From assembly GCA_038503075.1 (NCBI GenBank), contig JBCAML010000001.1, positions 1,178,001 to 1,242,000 of the forward strand: a DNA stretch of 64,000 nucleotides, given 5' to 3'. Source of the DNA: Gyromitra esculenta. Lineage: Eukaryota > Ascomycota > Pezizomycetes > Pezizales > Discinaceae. The notes below the pieces were generated by a model. It did not search any database. It was not told the DNA's origin and saw nothing but the letters and a program-made list of their open reading frames with translations. Position numbers and translations under genes: made by a program. The stretch's first letter is position 1, and each line of letters opens with the position of its first letter. Shown here piece by piece: positions 37,101 through 50,100 of the stretch.

Positions 37101-39179
37101 CAAGTAGAAAGTATACGGTAGGTTAATTCATGTTATTCCACCACCACCAAAGGGGGTTTCGGGAAGTGAACACATTATGGCACTGGGAATGAAAAGCCTT
37201 CGGGAAGATGCACGTATCAAATTAGGGATTGTTACTCGAGCACTAAAATCTAGTGGTACCACTTAAGCACCTGCTGCCAACTACATATGATTTACGCATG
37301 GAAATAGTGGGGTCCGGATATGACGGCTCCACGGGATTCGTCGAACCTATCAGTCAGCTGAATGTGTTGCAGCTTCGTGCCTAGAGATGGATGTCTGAAT
37401 TAATCTGAAAAGACACGTACCGTCCCGGAGGTCTATCGTTTATAGATCTCGGAGCGGGTGATGAACGTCAGAAATCCGCATTGTCTCGGCTGAAACTGAA
37501 GCGGTGTGAATTGTTTGGCGAGACCCTTGTGGTTTTTGTGCTACGTGAAAGCTTCTCGAACGGGTGGACACGGAATCAGTGACAGGAAAAGGCTCTGGAA
37601 GTACGCCTGGGTTCTGTTACCTGCCAAAGAAAAACTAATCAATTTTATCTTTCTATTTTGACATATATCGTATCAATGCAAAGAGGCCAAACCAACCCTG
37701 AGCTCGAGGTTATACCTTCCAGTAAAGAAATCGGCAGGGGAAATGGTCAGTCCAAAGATACATAAGTAAATGCAGTCAGAATTTGCTGCAGAGTTTAATT
37801 GGCAAAGGCTAGGTACTGTGGAAGCTAGGGCTAGCTCTACAAGGCAGCGTTTTACCCCTAGTAGTTCCTTTAATAATCTGGGGGCGGATGAAATAGCTAT
37901 AGCTATACTAGATCTACGAGTTTCGGAAGGTTCCGAGATCGAGAGTGGCCTCAGGCTAAGGATTGCGGCTCGGATCTCAGATTCTCAGGGATCTGAAGAT
38001 ACACACTTTGGTTGGCCCAAATCAACATGTACGAGGCTTATTTTTTTTTTCCTTATGATGTAGTTCCATCATGTCTGGCGTTGGCGCACGTATCCTGGGC
38101 CCGGCAGATTATATAAGACGATCGAGATCATAAACTAGCACTCGATTGTCGTAGTTGAACTGGCAGCTCCAGACCAGGTCAATCCTAGAGGTCTTCACGA
38201 CCGGGTCCTCGGACGGGCCTGGACTCCGAAGATTTAATTTCGGCAATCAGTTCTCACAGAATCTCCATCAATCAGTGCTTTCCATTTAACAGTCTCCCAC
38301 TCCCTAAAAACAACAGCAAAGTGTAGAGGTAGTCTCGGATATGATCAGCAGTAGAGAGACAACACCAATTCCTAGATTACCAGTAGCCATACCTTCTGTA
38401 AGCCTCGGCCCTCGGAGTGCGAGGCACGAGGCAAAGAATCTGGGGCGATAGGGCATTCTAGCTTCTGAATGTTGTTACTCTTCTTATTTCCGTTGGAGAA
38501 CTGATCATGAGAATACAGTTATAACCTATGTTATCAAGTCACTCACTGTCACTCGCTACCAATAGGCTTTGCAGCTGAGAAATCCTTAATTTGCCGTTCC
38601 AGCCGATTCATAATTTTGAATACAACTAGCAATATAGATACATGATGCATGTTCATGTCGATTATCTCTCTTCAAAACCGCTGTAACTCAGATATCATGA
38701 CACGATTTGAGGGACAAGCGGTTAATTGCATGGCTAATTGTACTAAGTGATCATTACTGTTTGAGGGGAAGATATGGGCCAAAATATGAATTGAATGGAC
38801 AGCATCAGCTGAGGTTTCTGACTATATGCAGAATAATATTATGTATTCAAACATTATTTCGATTAGTTACAGACCCCATAGTCAAGTCAGAGCGAGAAGA
38901 GTATCGTCACTGTCGTCAAATCCTCCTTGGCGTTCTCTGGGTCAAGCTACAAGGACAGGGGTACGTATTTCCACGGAGCTCGATAGGCTCATAGGGGTAG
39001 TTATAGCCACAAATCCATCACGTAGCTAGAGCTCAGATTACTTTAAGCTTTTCTTAGACGCAATAGGGACAGAAATCAGAAGGCTTAAGCACGATCTTAC
39101 TGCAGCCACCGTAAAATTTATCTTTTAAAATCACAAAATCCAAGCCCCCGATTTACCATTACCAAAATCCGCCCTCTCA

Positions 39180-39208
39180 CCCCTCACCCCTCACCACCCC
39201 TCCCCCCC
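39180..39208. other. C-rich tract; possible G-quadruplex on the minus strand
   Basis: Four runs of at least four C (39180-39183, 39187-39190, 39197-39200, 39202-39208) are spaced by 3, 6 and 1 bases, so the minus strand meets the usual G4 pattern. Function unknown. Confidence 0.6.
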
Positions 39209-40843
39209 ACTCCCAACTTTCACCTCCGGGGAACCGGGGCAATGACTGCCAAGTCTTTGGGGGGTGATATATTTGGAGATCTAAAAATTTCTTCAAATAA
39301 AAGAGGCACGCCAGTGATGCATATTCCGATACCTGCTATGTTTAGAAATGCCTCGAAAGCTACAAGGGGACGGGGTTTAGACTCGACCTTGCCTTAGTAG
39401 TCAGGAACGATTACAAGGGTGGAGAAAAAAATTAGCTAGAATGTGTCCAATAGGGTTAGCACTAGCACACATAACTCATTTAAAGCGGACAAGTGGCGGT
39501 TCTCCCGAACTGCGGGGTTTCGATCAAGCTGCTTCTGGGTAGAGGTGGAAGTAAATCAACATCCTAAATAACGCTTAGCGGCCATTGTTCCAACTGGCCG
39601 CGAACCGAAAAAATGTAAGGGTGGATTTTGATAAGTGCGATAACACGACAACCTACCGTCTACCAGCTCTCAAATCGCGACGATGGGGTTGGACCGCAAA
39701 ATCGTTAGTTCATAATGCGTTGACGACATTGGACTCACAAACTCCAACCAACACTTCAAAAATCCCTTTCGTGCTGCGATGTGTCAGGTAGGTAATAGTA
39801 TCTAAGAACCTATCGGCCAACTTATGAGAATCGACCTTTCTATCCAAGTTAAGATGAGAAGATTACTCCCTGGCCATGGGAGAGGGCGCCAAGGTAATTT
39901 TCGTGGCTTCGATCTCTAGTTACAGTTAGCAAAGATTATATTGGAGGGAGATCCAGATATCAGGCAGTCAAGTACAAACGGATTTCTGCTGGGTTTTATT
40001 TGGTCCAAAGAGAGCAGGTGCTCTATATATGTCTCTTAGATACGTGCGATTAGATCAGTGCTTCCTTAGCCGGGACTCCTTGATTAGGTATAAGAAATGA
40101 TAGAGATATTTTTCACACACGAGGGCTACGACCGGAGTTAATCATGAAGGAAACGCTCATTCTCTGTTAAATAGGAAGGCACGAGTTTTAACAAATTACT
40201 AGTTGAGATGGTTGCTATTGGTTGAACGATTTTTTTGCTTTTTTCAAGACACGACGTGACTAGTATATTGTAAACGTCGGGATAATGCGAACGTATATAT
40301 CAGGCGCTTGCCAATTCGATTTAAGGAAGAGATATCGAAGGAGGATATCAAGGCTGAAAATCAAGATAAACTACATGCGCTTCAACGGGAAGTTTCGCGT
40401 ATATGAAATTTACTTACTTACTTAATTACTTAACGGGAAGTTGCTTTGTTGTAATATTATCGGTGCGGCCCGTCCCGGGAACGCTATGTAAACCTTAAAT
40501 AACTCCAGCTGCTAGTTAGTTGATCTTTAAGGGTTTCTCTAGAATCACCTAGGCTTATTTCTACCACTACCGTCTCTGGCCGCAGCCCTATTTTATACAG
40601 CACAGGACTGGGCATGAGACCAAGAATTCTCCTGCAGTCTGATATATTTGAGTACCCATCACCCATTGTCACTCGAATTTATCAATTACTATCAAAACGC
40701 CCAAATAACCTCGTTTCTTTTAGTAGAGCCGTAAAAATACTAACACCCGCTCCATGGATAATAATAGTAACAAAGAAATACCTACAAAACGCCTTTTAGA
40801 CGCCCTATCCTCACCTTCTCCCTCAATCATATAAATACTAACC

Positions 40844-43030
40844 TTAGTAATGTCTAAAATACAAAAATCTTGGGACTTGTTCGCAAGTATAATCAACTTC
40901 ATCTCTCGTAATTTCCACCACAAGCGGCCTTCTCGTGCCATGCCTATCCTTTACGATCTCAACTGCGTAGATCATCTGCTTGGTATCTGAGTCGTCGCCT
41001 AGCGCTAATATTTCGAGTTGCTTCGGATCGAAACCTCTGCTTTTAGTGACAATACCTTCGTCTTCTATGTCACCGATACCAAATGACGCGCCCCAATCAT
41101 CTGTATTTACTGGTCGGGAGTATGATTTCAGACATGCAGTGATGAAGTTTAAGGCATAGCCATTGGTCCAATGTGGGCGATCAAGCTCATTGTTAAAACT
41201 GATGCGACAGTTGAGAGCGCGCAGGGAAGAGGGGAGAAGCGCGTGCATAGCTCGGATCTGTACCGCACGGGAAAAATTAGTGGCCCGTTCATAAAAAATT
41301 AAGAAAAAAGCAGTGAGGGTTTTTACTTCCGATTCGGAGCTATAGTGTTCCGGCGAAAACGCAAGGTCTCGCAAACGCTCTAGTTTTCTCAAAGATCTCA
41401 GGTGTTCTTGGCTCGGTGCAACAGCGGTATTAGAAGTCTGAAAACGGCCGTCGAGAACTAGCGTTTCCAGAGTATCTTTGTGAGACACTATAGAATCCAT
41501 TAAATCATTGCTGAACCCAGCATCCATCGCCTTGAAAAATATGTGTAGGTGTTTCAGAGAGCCTTGAAAGCTCGATAAAAACTCCGGAACGTCTTCAGGA
41601 GTTAATGTGACTAGTTCGAACGTGATAAGTTTAGGCTTCTTGATTGACGCCGTCATAGCCTGGAGAAGCTCCTTATCGTTTTCACAAGAGATGAGTACAA
41701 GATCTCTTAGATGGTCCAAGTTAAGGTAAGATTTCAGCGTTTGAGGAATCTCCGCGATTGGAAAATAAGCTAATCGCACGTAGGGTGGCTTGTGTTTTGT
41801 GTCTGGCAGCATGAGAATGTCAGGAATAAGGAGATTTCGCCGATCCTCAACTGCCACCGATGATTCAATTTCTAAGCGTAGCGACTCAATCTTGGAGGTG
41901 CACCTTTCAAGCAGTTTATTGATCTGTGTAAGATGAGACGCTGTTTGGATGTTGCCAACATGGAGAGTCGTCAACGAGGTACAGTTGCCAATGTTCAAGA
42001 GAGTCCTGTAATCCGGTTTAAAAAGAGGCATAAATAATCGAAGGTCTTCGATTTTTGTCTGATATTTTCGAAGATGTTCCAATATCATAGAGTGCGGAGA
42101 TGCATCAGGATACCACCTGGAGTGTATTTCAACACAATGATTCTCGCAAAAAGGCTATAGGATTAGGGTCTATCTTACAGGAATCCTTGAAGTTGATCTC
42201 TTGGTATCTTCCTCAAAACGTCTCGGAGGAGTAGGCACATGCCATACATGTGTTCAGTAGCTGAATTACTGCGGTCATAGTCTTCGACAAGATCTCGCTT
42301 AAACTCGCCGTATATATTGATCTGCTTACAATGGATCAAATTACGTTGCTCGGGTATGATTAGGCAATGCAGTAACCGCGGGGAGAACATAGTTCCTTGG
42401 GTGACTATCAACTCTATGTTTTTGTAGAGCCGAGGCGCGGCAAGGGCCTTGAGTTTTGTGGACGATAGACAGAGTGACGCTAGGTCACTTGGACGGCGTA
42501 TCTACGGTTGGGGTTAATTTGGGTGTCTTGAAGGCACGATATAAACCCCACCGATTAGATGAACGTACCTCCTGCATAATTTTGTCTGAAATTTCTGGTG
42601 GAAGGTCCACAATAGTTGTTTTCGTAGAACTACCAGACTTCAGTTGTTTTTTTATTTCATTTTGTGTCCCCGTATTCGAGGCCTGTTTTCTCTCGGCCAC
42701 TAATGTGTCTTGTACCGGTGTACTAACATCTCCTAGGTCCAAGGTCGCTGTTGTTGCCGCTATTGATGTTGTGTTTCGTCCCATATTCCCTCCCTCGCCT
42801 GACGACGCGTCATCCAGTTGCTCGTTTGGGAGCGAGAGTGGTAGAATTTCGACATCGGGAATCTCATCACCTATGCTTTCTGGGACCTCTAGGGAATCGT
42901 TGCTTGGCACAGATAGAGGCTCAGTCCCCGTGACTGTCGGGCAGTGAGAATTAGTGGTAGTCTCGCCCTTGGGTTCTTCGGCCACGACTTCGGCTTGTAT
43001 AGGTTTCATCGCTTCCTCAAGCTCAACCAT
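40844..43030 (-). CDS. F-box protein, probably with leucine-rich-repeat-like C-terminal region
   Basis: Seen: three exons, 43030-42569, 42501-42179 and 42116-40844, with introns of 67 and 62 bp. Joins keep phase and give 685 residues. Residues 1-135 are acidic, Ser/Thr-rich and look disordered. The F-box at about 140-185 is rebuilt only by removing intron 1: TIVDLPPEISDKIMQE joined to IRRPSDLASLCLSSTKLKAL and APRLYKNIEL. The rest contains repeated leucine-spaced segments (SKIESLRLEIE, LKHLHIFFKAMD, LETLVLDGRF, SLRALNCRIS) of the kind found in fungal F-box proteins with degenerate LRRs. Known: F-box proteins recruit substrates to SCF ubiquitin ligases through Skp1. The substrate is unknown. 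This appears intact, unlike the F-box/ankyrin pseudogene at 14-15 kb. Flanking DNA on both sides is gene-poor. Confidence 0.82.
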
Positions 43031-46000
43031 AGCGGATGGTAGGTAGCAGCGACTTCGCGTGATTTTTCGGAGAAAGAGATGAGTTGTGGTGTTCTAGTGA
43101 ACCGTTGATGGAGGATCTGGATTAAGTATCCAGTGAACTGGATAGAAACATCAGTGAGTCATAAATGAATGATGAGTTGAGATATGTACAGCCTCAAACA
43201 TTGCTCTGCTCGACTTCTGCGGCAGCCTTACGACAGCCAAGCATCGCCTGTTTCATCGACCCCTGTTGCACAAAGCACGCAAAGTGAGATCTGGGTTTCA
43301 GTCAGAGGGATCTCCTACATACAGAAAATCTCGGCTCGGATAGCTACCTCATCTATCTCGGGAAGTCTTAGGGGGGTTTTGGAGTATCAAGAGGATTAGA
43401 GAATACATAGGGGTGAATTTTTCTCGAAAGTGGCCCTGGTCTTATCATGGAAGACATGCACATGTGGTTATCAGAGCCAAGGCCGCGTGAAGGATGTGGC
43501 TTTGCAAGATACTTTGAGATCATCGTGGTAATAGGTGGACTAGGCCACCTTGAGTTAGGTGTATATCCATTGGCCCTACTGCGACTGCACGGAGTACGAG
43601 CATGGCACGGTTCCGTATGCAGCGCATGAAAGATGAGCAAAGAGTGGCGCTAATAGCCCAAGACCAGGCGACCTAAATATGTGTATTCGGTGGGGGGGGG
43701 TCCTTTGTTTTTTGGCATAGAGGTTAGGAATGACTGCTTTGACTAGGGCATACGTTTAGTTTTGACCAGTAATAGCCCCCTTTTCTCTTCGCTCCGAATA
43801 GTAGCTGTTCTATCAAGTAATCTAATAGGAACTTAAATGGTCCCAAATAAACCCTAACCCATGACTACCCGTGTTGAGCGCTTTCTGGTGTTGTGTCTTG
43901 ATTACCGACAAGTAGTATGGTAGGGCTGTGGATGTGCACCTTGTCGACTGTTTCAGCAGGATCAATTAAGGACTCGCGGGTATTGGTCTAGTGTGGGATA
44001 TATCTCATGAGCGCGTTCGAGGGGAATCAAATGGGGAAAGTCCTTACGATCAAGCACCCTAGGCTTTTATTGCTACAAGAAGACGCGGACCTGTGATACT
44101 CTCAACTAAGGGTAAACCCCTAGAGCTCGCAGGTGCCTATATCTAAGAATCTCGCTATGTGGATGGCTTGTGTTCTAGGGATAGTTAATAAGTTAACGAG
44201 AAAATTATAGTGCCTTGGCACACTGGTGCCGGCGCTCAATCTACAACTCCTCTCTGGGGTAGCGTAAGTCACAACTAGAGCAAATTCCTAGCTTCGAATA
44301 GCTTAATTATATCGATGGAGAACTAGAAGAAGTTTATCGGATTGAACCCACTCCTTTTCAGATGTAGTGTCGCAAAATAATGCCATCTTAAGATCTAGAG
44401 GAAAAGGGCTTATCGTTTCAACTTGGACTAAAGAAGCACCCCAAGAAACTGATGTAGATGCGCTAGAAGTACCCAGCACCAACACTTTTTATATTAAACA
44501 TTACTTTGGCACTGTAGGTGATCATGAGCAAGTCTCTACAGCGTGAGGAAATGCATCAATATACACATTGCTCACACAAATAAAGTTGTAAAAGGCACAA
44601 AATGATGCATTTCCTAGGACGTGTGTTGCAAATGTATTCATGGATGTATTTCCTGATGCCTTTCCTCTACTATAGTACCAGTGGGTAGTTTATACTTTTT
44701 CTGTAGGAAATGTATCAGTAAAAGCATCAAGAAAAGTGTAGGGAAAAGTGTCAGGGGGAGGGCATCAGGAAATGCATCAGTAAAGGTGTAGGTATAATTG
44801 TCGAAGGAAATACATCAGTAAAAGCATCAAATATCCAAATTGTCTAAAAACGAGGGGTCCAAATAGCAATCGATTAACCTTGGTATATATGATCCTTACC
44901 TTGGTGACAAAAGGCCTGGGTAGATAGGCAGAAAGATTCGGGGTCAAACCCCTTGGGATTCATTCTTTTTAGGTAAAAGTTTTACAACTTTTAATGCAGC
45001 GAGAAAAGGGAGGGAGAAGGAATAAAAAAAGAATCATCCAGATCCCTAGGCAAATATTAGGTGAGAAATTGGGGGAAGACACAAGAAAGGCATCGTTTTT
45101 CCCTAACTACACATTTACTGATTTCTTTAGTGGTGCTTTTACTGATGCCTTTGCTGATGCTTTTACTGAGGCTTTTCCTAGCGCTGTAGAGAGTCCTCTT
45201 ACATCAATAGCAATATTTTCACCCTAATTGTTGACTAAACCTTTGAAGCTGTTCGTGAATCCAAAAGGGTAAACCGCCATCACAACTGTTTCCATAGTAC
45301 TAGTCGTTATCAACCGTATACTCCTTCCTATCTCTTGCCTATACATCAATTTTGATTCGACTTTGATCTTAAGCTTACCCAATCAGATATTTCTAAGAAC
45401 TAATTTGAAAAAAAATCCAGGAATCGATTGAACTTTGGCGAGGGCGTAAATTTACATATTAAGCCACGCCAAAGAGCGGTTTCTTATGTTGTGAATTCAG
45501 CTGGCGTTCTATATAAATATAAACATTGGTAGCACAACTCACGTTCTTATCTTTCGCGTATTCAGCTAGGAAGCTACGGTATTATTCGATATGCGACTTT
45601 TTCTAGGGTGCAGATAAGATACTTAAAGGGATGGGTAATCGAAGGTGACATAATTTGTTTTTTTTGATTCAAGATTATCACATGACTTCGTGTTATTTTA
45701 TCCAGACTATCACGTAGTGGTGAAAATGAAGTTTATACTAGGGTTCTAGCTTCGTGATCGGTGTATTAGATGCTAAAAAACCAGTTACTTATACGCGACC
45801 GACATCGCAAATCAAGGGATTGCCGCCATCCACGAAAGGAATACGTATTGGTCATAGCGCTAGCTATAGGATATTTTGTTGTTATGATTGAGATTTTAAC
45901 AAAAATAAGTCATGATATATCACTTGGCAGCCAAGGAATATATGCGAATTGAACACAGGCTACGTCACATTTTTCATAACGAAATTTTTACAGCCAAATA

Positions 46001-46132
46001 ACAGTGATCGAGGTTTTGGTTTTGGTTTGCATATAGCTAAGACTGTGAGTTGTTGTACCTGCAACAGAAAGGCATGATAACAATACGAAAGCTATAAAGC
46101 AATTGCAAGTTTTTTAGTCTCCATTAAATCCC
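43031..46132. other. Intergenic tract with a two-way minisatellite
   Basis: About 3.1 kb. The first 1.5 kb has no notable gene or structure apart from a poly-G run near 43691-43700. From 44582 to about 45185 it holds 12-bp minisatellite arrays and an inverted repeat (listed separately). A 77-codon frame at 44994-45227 overlaps the second array and is doubtful. The rest up to the pectate lyase stop is A/T-rich 3' flank. Confidence 0.55.
44582..45185. repeat. 12-bp minisatellite arrays in opposite orientations inside an inverted repeat
   Basis: Seen: about ten degenerate units of GGAAAAGCATCA type run from 44706 to 44829. The reverse-complement unit (GATGCTTTTACT/GATGCCTTTCCT type) occurs at 44643-44666 and in about five units at 45117-45185. 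A perfect 12-bp inverted repeat, AAAGTTGTAAAA (44582-44593) against TTTTACAACTTT (44980-44991), flanks the first block. Because 12 is a multiple of three, the second array reads as a tetrapeptide repeat (GAFTDAFADAFTEAF) in a 77-codon plus-strand frame at 44994-45227; I do not consider that a proven gene. Confidence 0.75.
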
Positions 46133-47105
46133 TTAGCAAGTTGCTTTGTTTCCACCTCCATCAATACAAGTCTTGCCGTCGAATCCAGTGCTGAGCTTCT
46201 CGCTCTCGCAGTCACCTTTGGCTTTGTCGCATCCCTCGTAAACCTGGCACATCTTGGATGGAGTGGCACCACAGGTGTTGCTGATGGTGATAGTATCTAA
46301 ATATTGTTAGCAATAAATTTGATATGATGTTGGCGCCAAGTAACAAACCTCCATAGTTCGAATTTGCGCCACCGATGACGGTCCCGCCAGTGGCGACTAC
46401 ACCATTAACGATGAGTTTACGAGGACCTCCGTTACCGCTGCAGTTTCCACAACTATAATAAAGTTAGTATTACTTTTGCAGCCAGGGCTAATGATGAGTA
46501 GTTACCTTCTCCACAATTTTCCAAAATCGGAAACAAAGAAATCAGTCACGACGACTGTTCCCTTTCCGTTGTGTTGGATAACTGATCAGAGGTTAGATGT
46601 AGAACTATTGCCTAAATAAATATTTTTTTTGGGCAGGCTACCTTTGTCTGAAGCACCCCTAGCACCACCTCCAGTAACGTAGGACGTGCCAGAAGTTTGC
46701 AACAACGTCAACGCATCTTCGCAAACATCTTCCCACCAAACATTCTGTCCGTGAAACCCTGGTAAGTAAATACGCAGACACCTAAGGTTGAGGGATTCAT
46801 ACTTGAATGGTACAAGTTCCAGAACAATGCACGCCCTCATATTGATCAGCTCCGATAATAGCGTTCTTCAAGGTAGCACCATCCGCGAGAATAAAAACAG
46901 CGCCTATCGATCCACCATCGGCTTCAGAGCAAGGGCTGAGGCCACGCCCAAAACGAGCCATTTTACCATCGAAGACACCAGTGACCGCCTTAGGCGAAGA
47001 GAAAGTCGTTGCTGAGGCAGCGGTCGGGAAAGTCGTTGTAGCTGCACCAGCTACAAGAGGAACGATATAGCCAGCGGCCAAGGCGGTGATTTCGAGGAGT
47101 CTCAT
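46133..47105 (-). CDS. Pectate lyase, polysaccharide lyase family 3, secreted
   Basis: Seen: five exons, 47105-46803, 46744-46642, 46581-46506, 46452-46349 and 46296-46133. Introns are 52-60 bp, all joins keep phase, and the protein has 249 residues. A signal peptide ([20 protein letters not shown]) is followed by a Ser/Thr/Ala linker. The PL3 parallel-beta core is then continuous: [92 protein letters not shown] and [16 protein letters not shown]. Known: PL3 enzymes cleave de-esterified pectin by beta-elimination with calcium, typical of plant-degrading fungi. Odd: the C-terminal 40 or so residues form a Cys-rich tail (six Cys from NTC to the final C). No other pectinase gene adjoins it. Confidence 0.95.
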
Positions 47106-50100
47106 AGCGAATTAGAATTGAGATGGGAAGATGGGAAGAGTGATGATCGTGAATGAGAAATGAGATGGTGAGGAGAGTAGAAACTAAGGGAGGCGAAGTT
47201 GTTCTTATACTATTTTCTTAACCTCAGCGAATCCCGCTCTGGTCTCTCAAAAAAAACTATATGTTCGATATAGATTACTAGTGCACTCTATTCTTAAAAC
47301 AAGGAAATAGTCAAAGCATACGGTTCGAGTTCCATTCCGAGGCATCTCAACGATAGCTAGAGATTGGTATCGTCGCCTCGACTGGTATTGACCCCCGAAG
47401 GTCGATTCCCTAAGTACGGACGAACATGGGGTCAACAAATTAAGCTCAGGAACCCTAGTCTGTAGCAGCAATTTCGGAGTTATTTAGGTTAAAGATCTAA
47501 TCTAGTCAATTTTTATTCAACGATCAGCTCTACAAGGGGATCCAGATTAAGATAGTGATACCGGTAGCCAAACCCTGAGTTCCGGGCTATTAACGGTTTA
47601 CACCGAATAAAGTCTCCACCCAAGGGTCTTTTAGGTGCATGTCAATTCTCCCCCCCCGCAATTTACTTTCTCGGAGTTCAATGGTGGATTCCTTGGGCGT
47701 ACATGATTGGCTGCGGGGACGACGATTGAGTGGACCTTATGCCTCGGCTTCAACGGGTGAACCCATCAGTGCTCGACTTGGTAGTACTATTCTTGGCGCC
47801 GAGAGATATCGAAACTGACACCCGGAGCAAAACTCATGGCAAGCCGTCTGATGATAATTAAATTAACGCCCTGCGTTAAACAAGCTTCCGGTCGGCCTTA
47901 TAAGAATACGAATCCCCTCCAATTTCTCGGGACAAAAAAGCCCGGATATCTAGGACAACACATTGGAATGGTCCTACTCTGTAGATCCTGGCGCTTGGCG
48001 TAACGGAGCATCTCCGCTGCCAAGCTAATTAATTTTTACTCGAATAGAGTAGGACTGTCTCTCTAACTTTTGTATGAGTTTAGGGGCTCAGTAGGTTTAA
48101 GAGTTTGCAAGTCGTACAAGTATAACATTGGTTTAGAGAACTAGTTGATATCATTCGCTCTCCTATCAATGCGCCTTATAAATTTACCAAACGAGAAACC
48201 AATGGACAAGATCCCAATCTGTTTATATGCCAAGAGTACATGGAATAAATATACAATGCTCAGACAACGCATGATTCGATGTGACTGAATTTTAATGGAA
48301 CAGGAGTAAGCAAATTCTCCAAATCGTTCTACAGGTACACCATCCGCATTTGAAGAAACCCGAAGCTACGTATAGTCTACATGGACAGTTTCCAGAGGGT
48401 TGGCCCGTTTGGGGATCTACAAAAATGCCGGTCACCAAAACTCCGAGGCCGAGAATTGAGCGATATGCACCGTGTTTCACGATAACCAACCGAATTAGGA
48501 ACGCCCTGTGTTCAGGCAAGTGAGTTATAGTAACTATCGGCGGGTATACGATTAGTAGAGACATATATTTATTCATCAATAGACCGAGAACCGAAAAGAA
48601 AAAATTTCGATAGAGGATGTAGTCCAGTTACGAGCACCTTACTAAAAATTAAACCCTTCGCTGACCAGTCCGACTACATATGACCTGACATAGCCAAAGC
48701 CGCTTAAATGTCCGAAGACATGCAGAGATATCCAATTCTATCTAATTTTACTGTCGGAGAGAAATCCGCGTGGTAAGCTAATGTTTCCTCATGCAAATTA
48801 ATTAATTCCAAGACCTACTCATGGAATCTCACTCGCCAAGACTTTATCATATAAGCGATCACCTCACAGCTTGAACACGGGAAGTGGCCAGTATTTTACA
48901 CACAAAACCGCCTTATCAAAGAAATTAGCCAGAAAACACTTCAGAATCAGCTGTTAATCACATTTCAGCTACCTTTCCGCAACTGCAACAACGTTCTGGC
49001 AGCCTCCTTAGATCCCGTTTTTAGGTCTTCCGCAAGCATTATCATTGTTTAGCCTCTGCGTCTACCCTACTATCTCGTAAATTCTTTGCGAGGCCATTTG
49101 GCCAAGATCATATCTCGCGATTATAAGTGGGGTAAAGCATAGCACAAAGCGTTAACGTTCTTCAGTTTTCATGCTGTCTACCAGCGATCTCACGGGCTGA
49201 TGGTCTGGTGGTGAATTCGTCTAAGATATGGGTTGGCAACGTGTGATTTGCGGGTTGTTTTAATATAGAAAATTTGTCTGGAAGTTAGAGAGGGGCCGTC
49301 AAGGATTTACATATATGAAACTAATGGCAGCTGTACATGTAATGACCCATTTAGACAATGACAGTGATGGTTTTGGGTATGGGACTGGGGTTGCCCGGGT
49401 AACCTATTTAATGGGGGCACATATGATATTAGGGCTAGGGCACTAGAGTAATAGCCAGCCTCGCTCATCAACGTGGACGCCAAGCACTAGGAGTCGGATG
49501 CATAAGCCAAATAAAGCTCTAAATGGGTTTATTATATTATGTATCAAGACGAGGAGCCAGGCAGGAAACTTGTGGGCTATAAATATTGCCCCAAGCCTAT
49601 TCCGTGACTAGGGTGACTGATTGAGAGTGAGAGGCCACTTAATTTTACGATAAACCGGATACAGTCAGTACGAAGAAGACTAGATGAAACAACCACTACC
49701 GTAGTTACGTACTCTCAAAATACCATCTAGCCACACCCAAGCCAAACTTCACATAGCAGCAAAAGTGGTGAGAAGCGCCTCCAGAGGCTCGCTCTCCTTA
49801 AGCTGCCACCTAATCTATCAGAAAGCGAGTCGCTAAATGAATGGCAACCTTTTTTTTTACCACATCTACTACCATATTATGTCTAGCTCGGACATCTCTA
49901 GTACCACAGGTTTTGGTAGAAGTGGCGTAAGTGTCTTATGATTTAAATCCGATTCCCCCCGAGAACCATAGAGTACTCTATCCTACATTCTCGACGTATC
50001 CAACAACACTCAGAGCTATCTGCCACTCCCCAAGCGTTGTAACCCTATAGCTAACATCCATTCAAAACGCCCCCCCAACCTCCCTTAAATTAGTTAGGTC

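Larger units (their letters stand above)
32614..40843. other. Largest gene-poor tract of the window
   Basis: About 8.2 kb with no recognisable gene. All frames are broken; the open frames of 60-110 codons show no domain. Structure inside it: the promoter of the transcription factor gene (32.6-32.8 kb), a perfect hairpin at 34144-34173, T/A homopolymers at 34430-34456, a C-rich possible quadruplex site at 39180-39208 and a short TTAC/TTAA microsatellite near 40411-40432. No transposase or reverse-transcriptase signature was found by eye. Confidence 0.5.

Noticed and set aside
44883..44965. tRNA-like TTCGGGGTCAAACCCC stem near the minisatellite
   Set aside because: No cloverleaf, acceptor stem or anticodon arm could be drawn around it.
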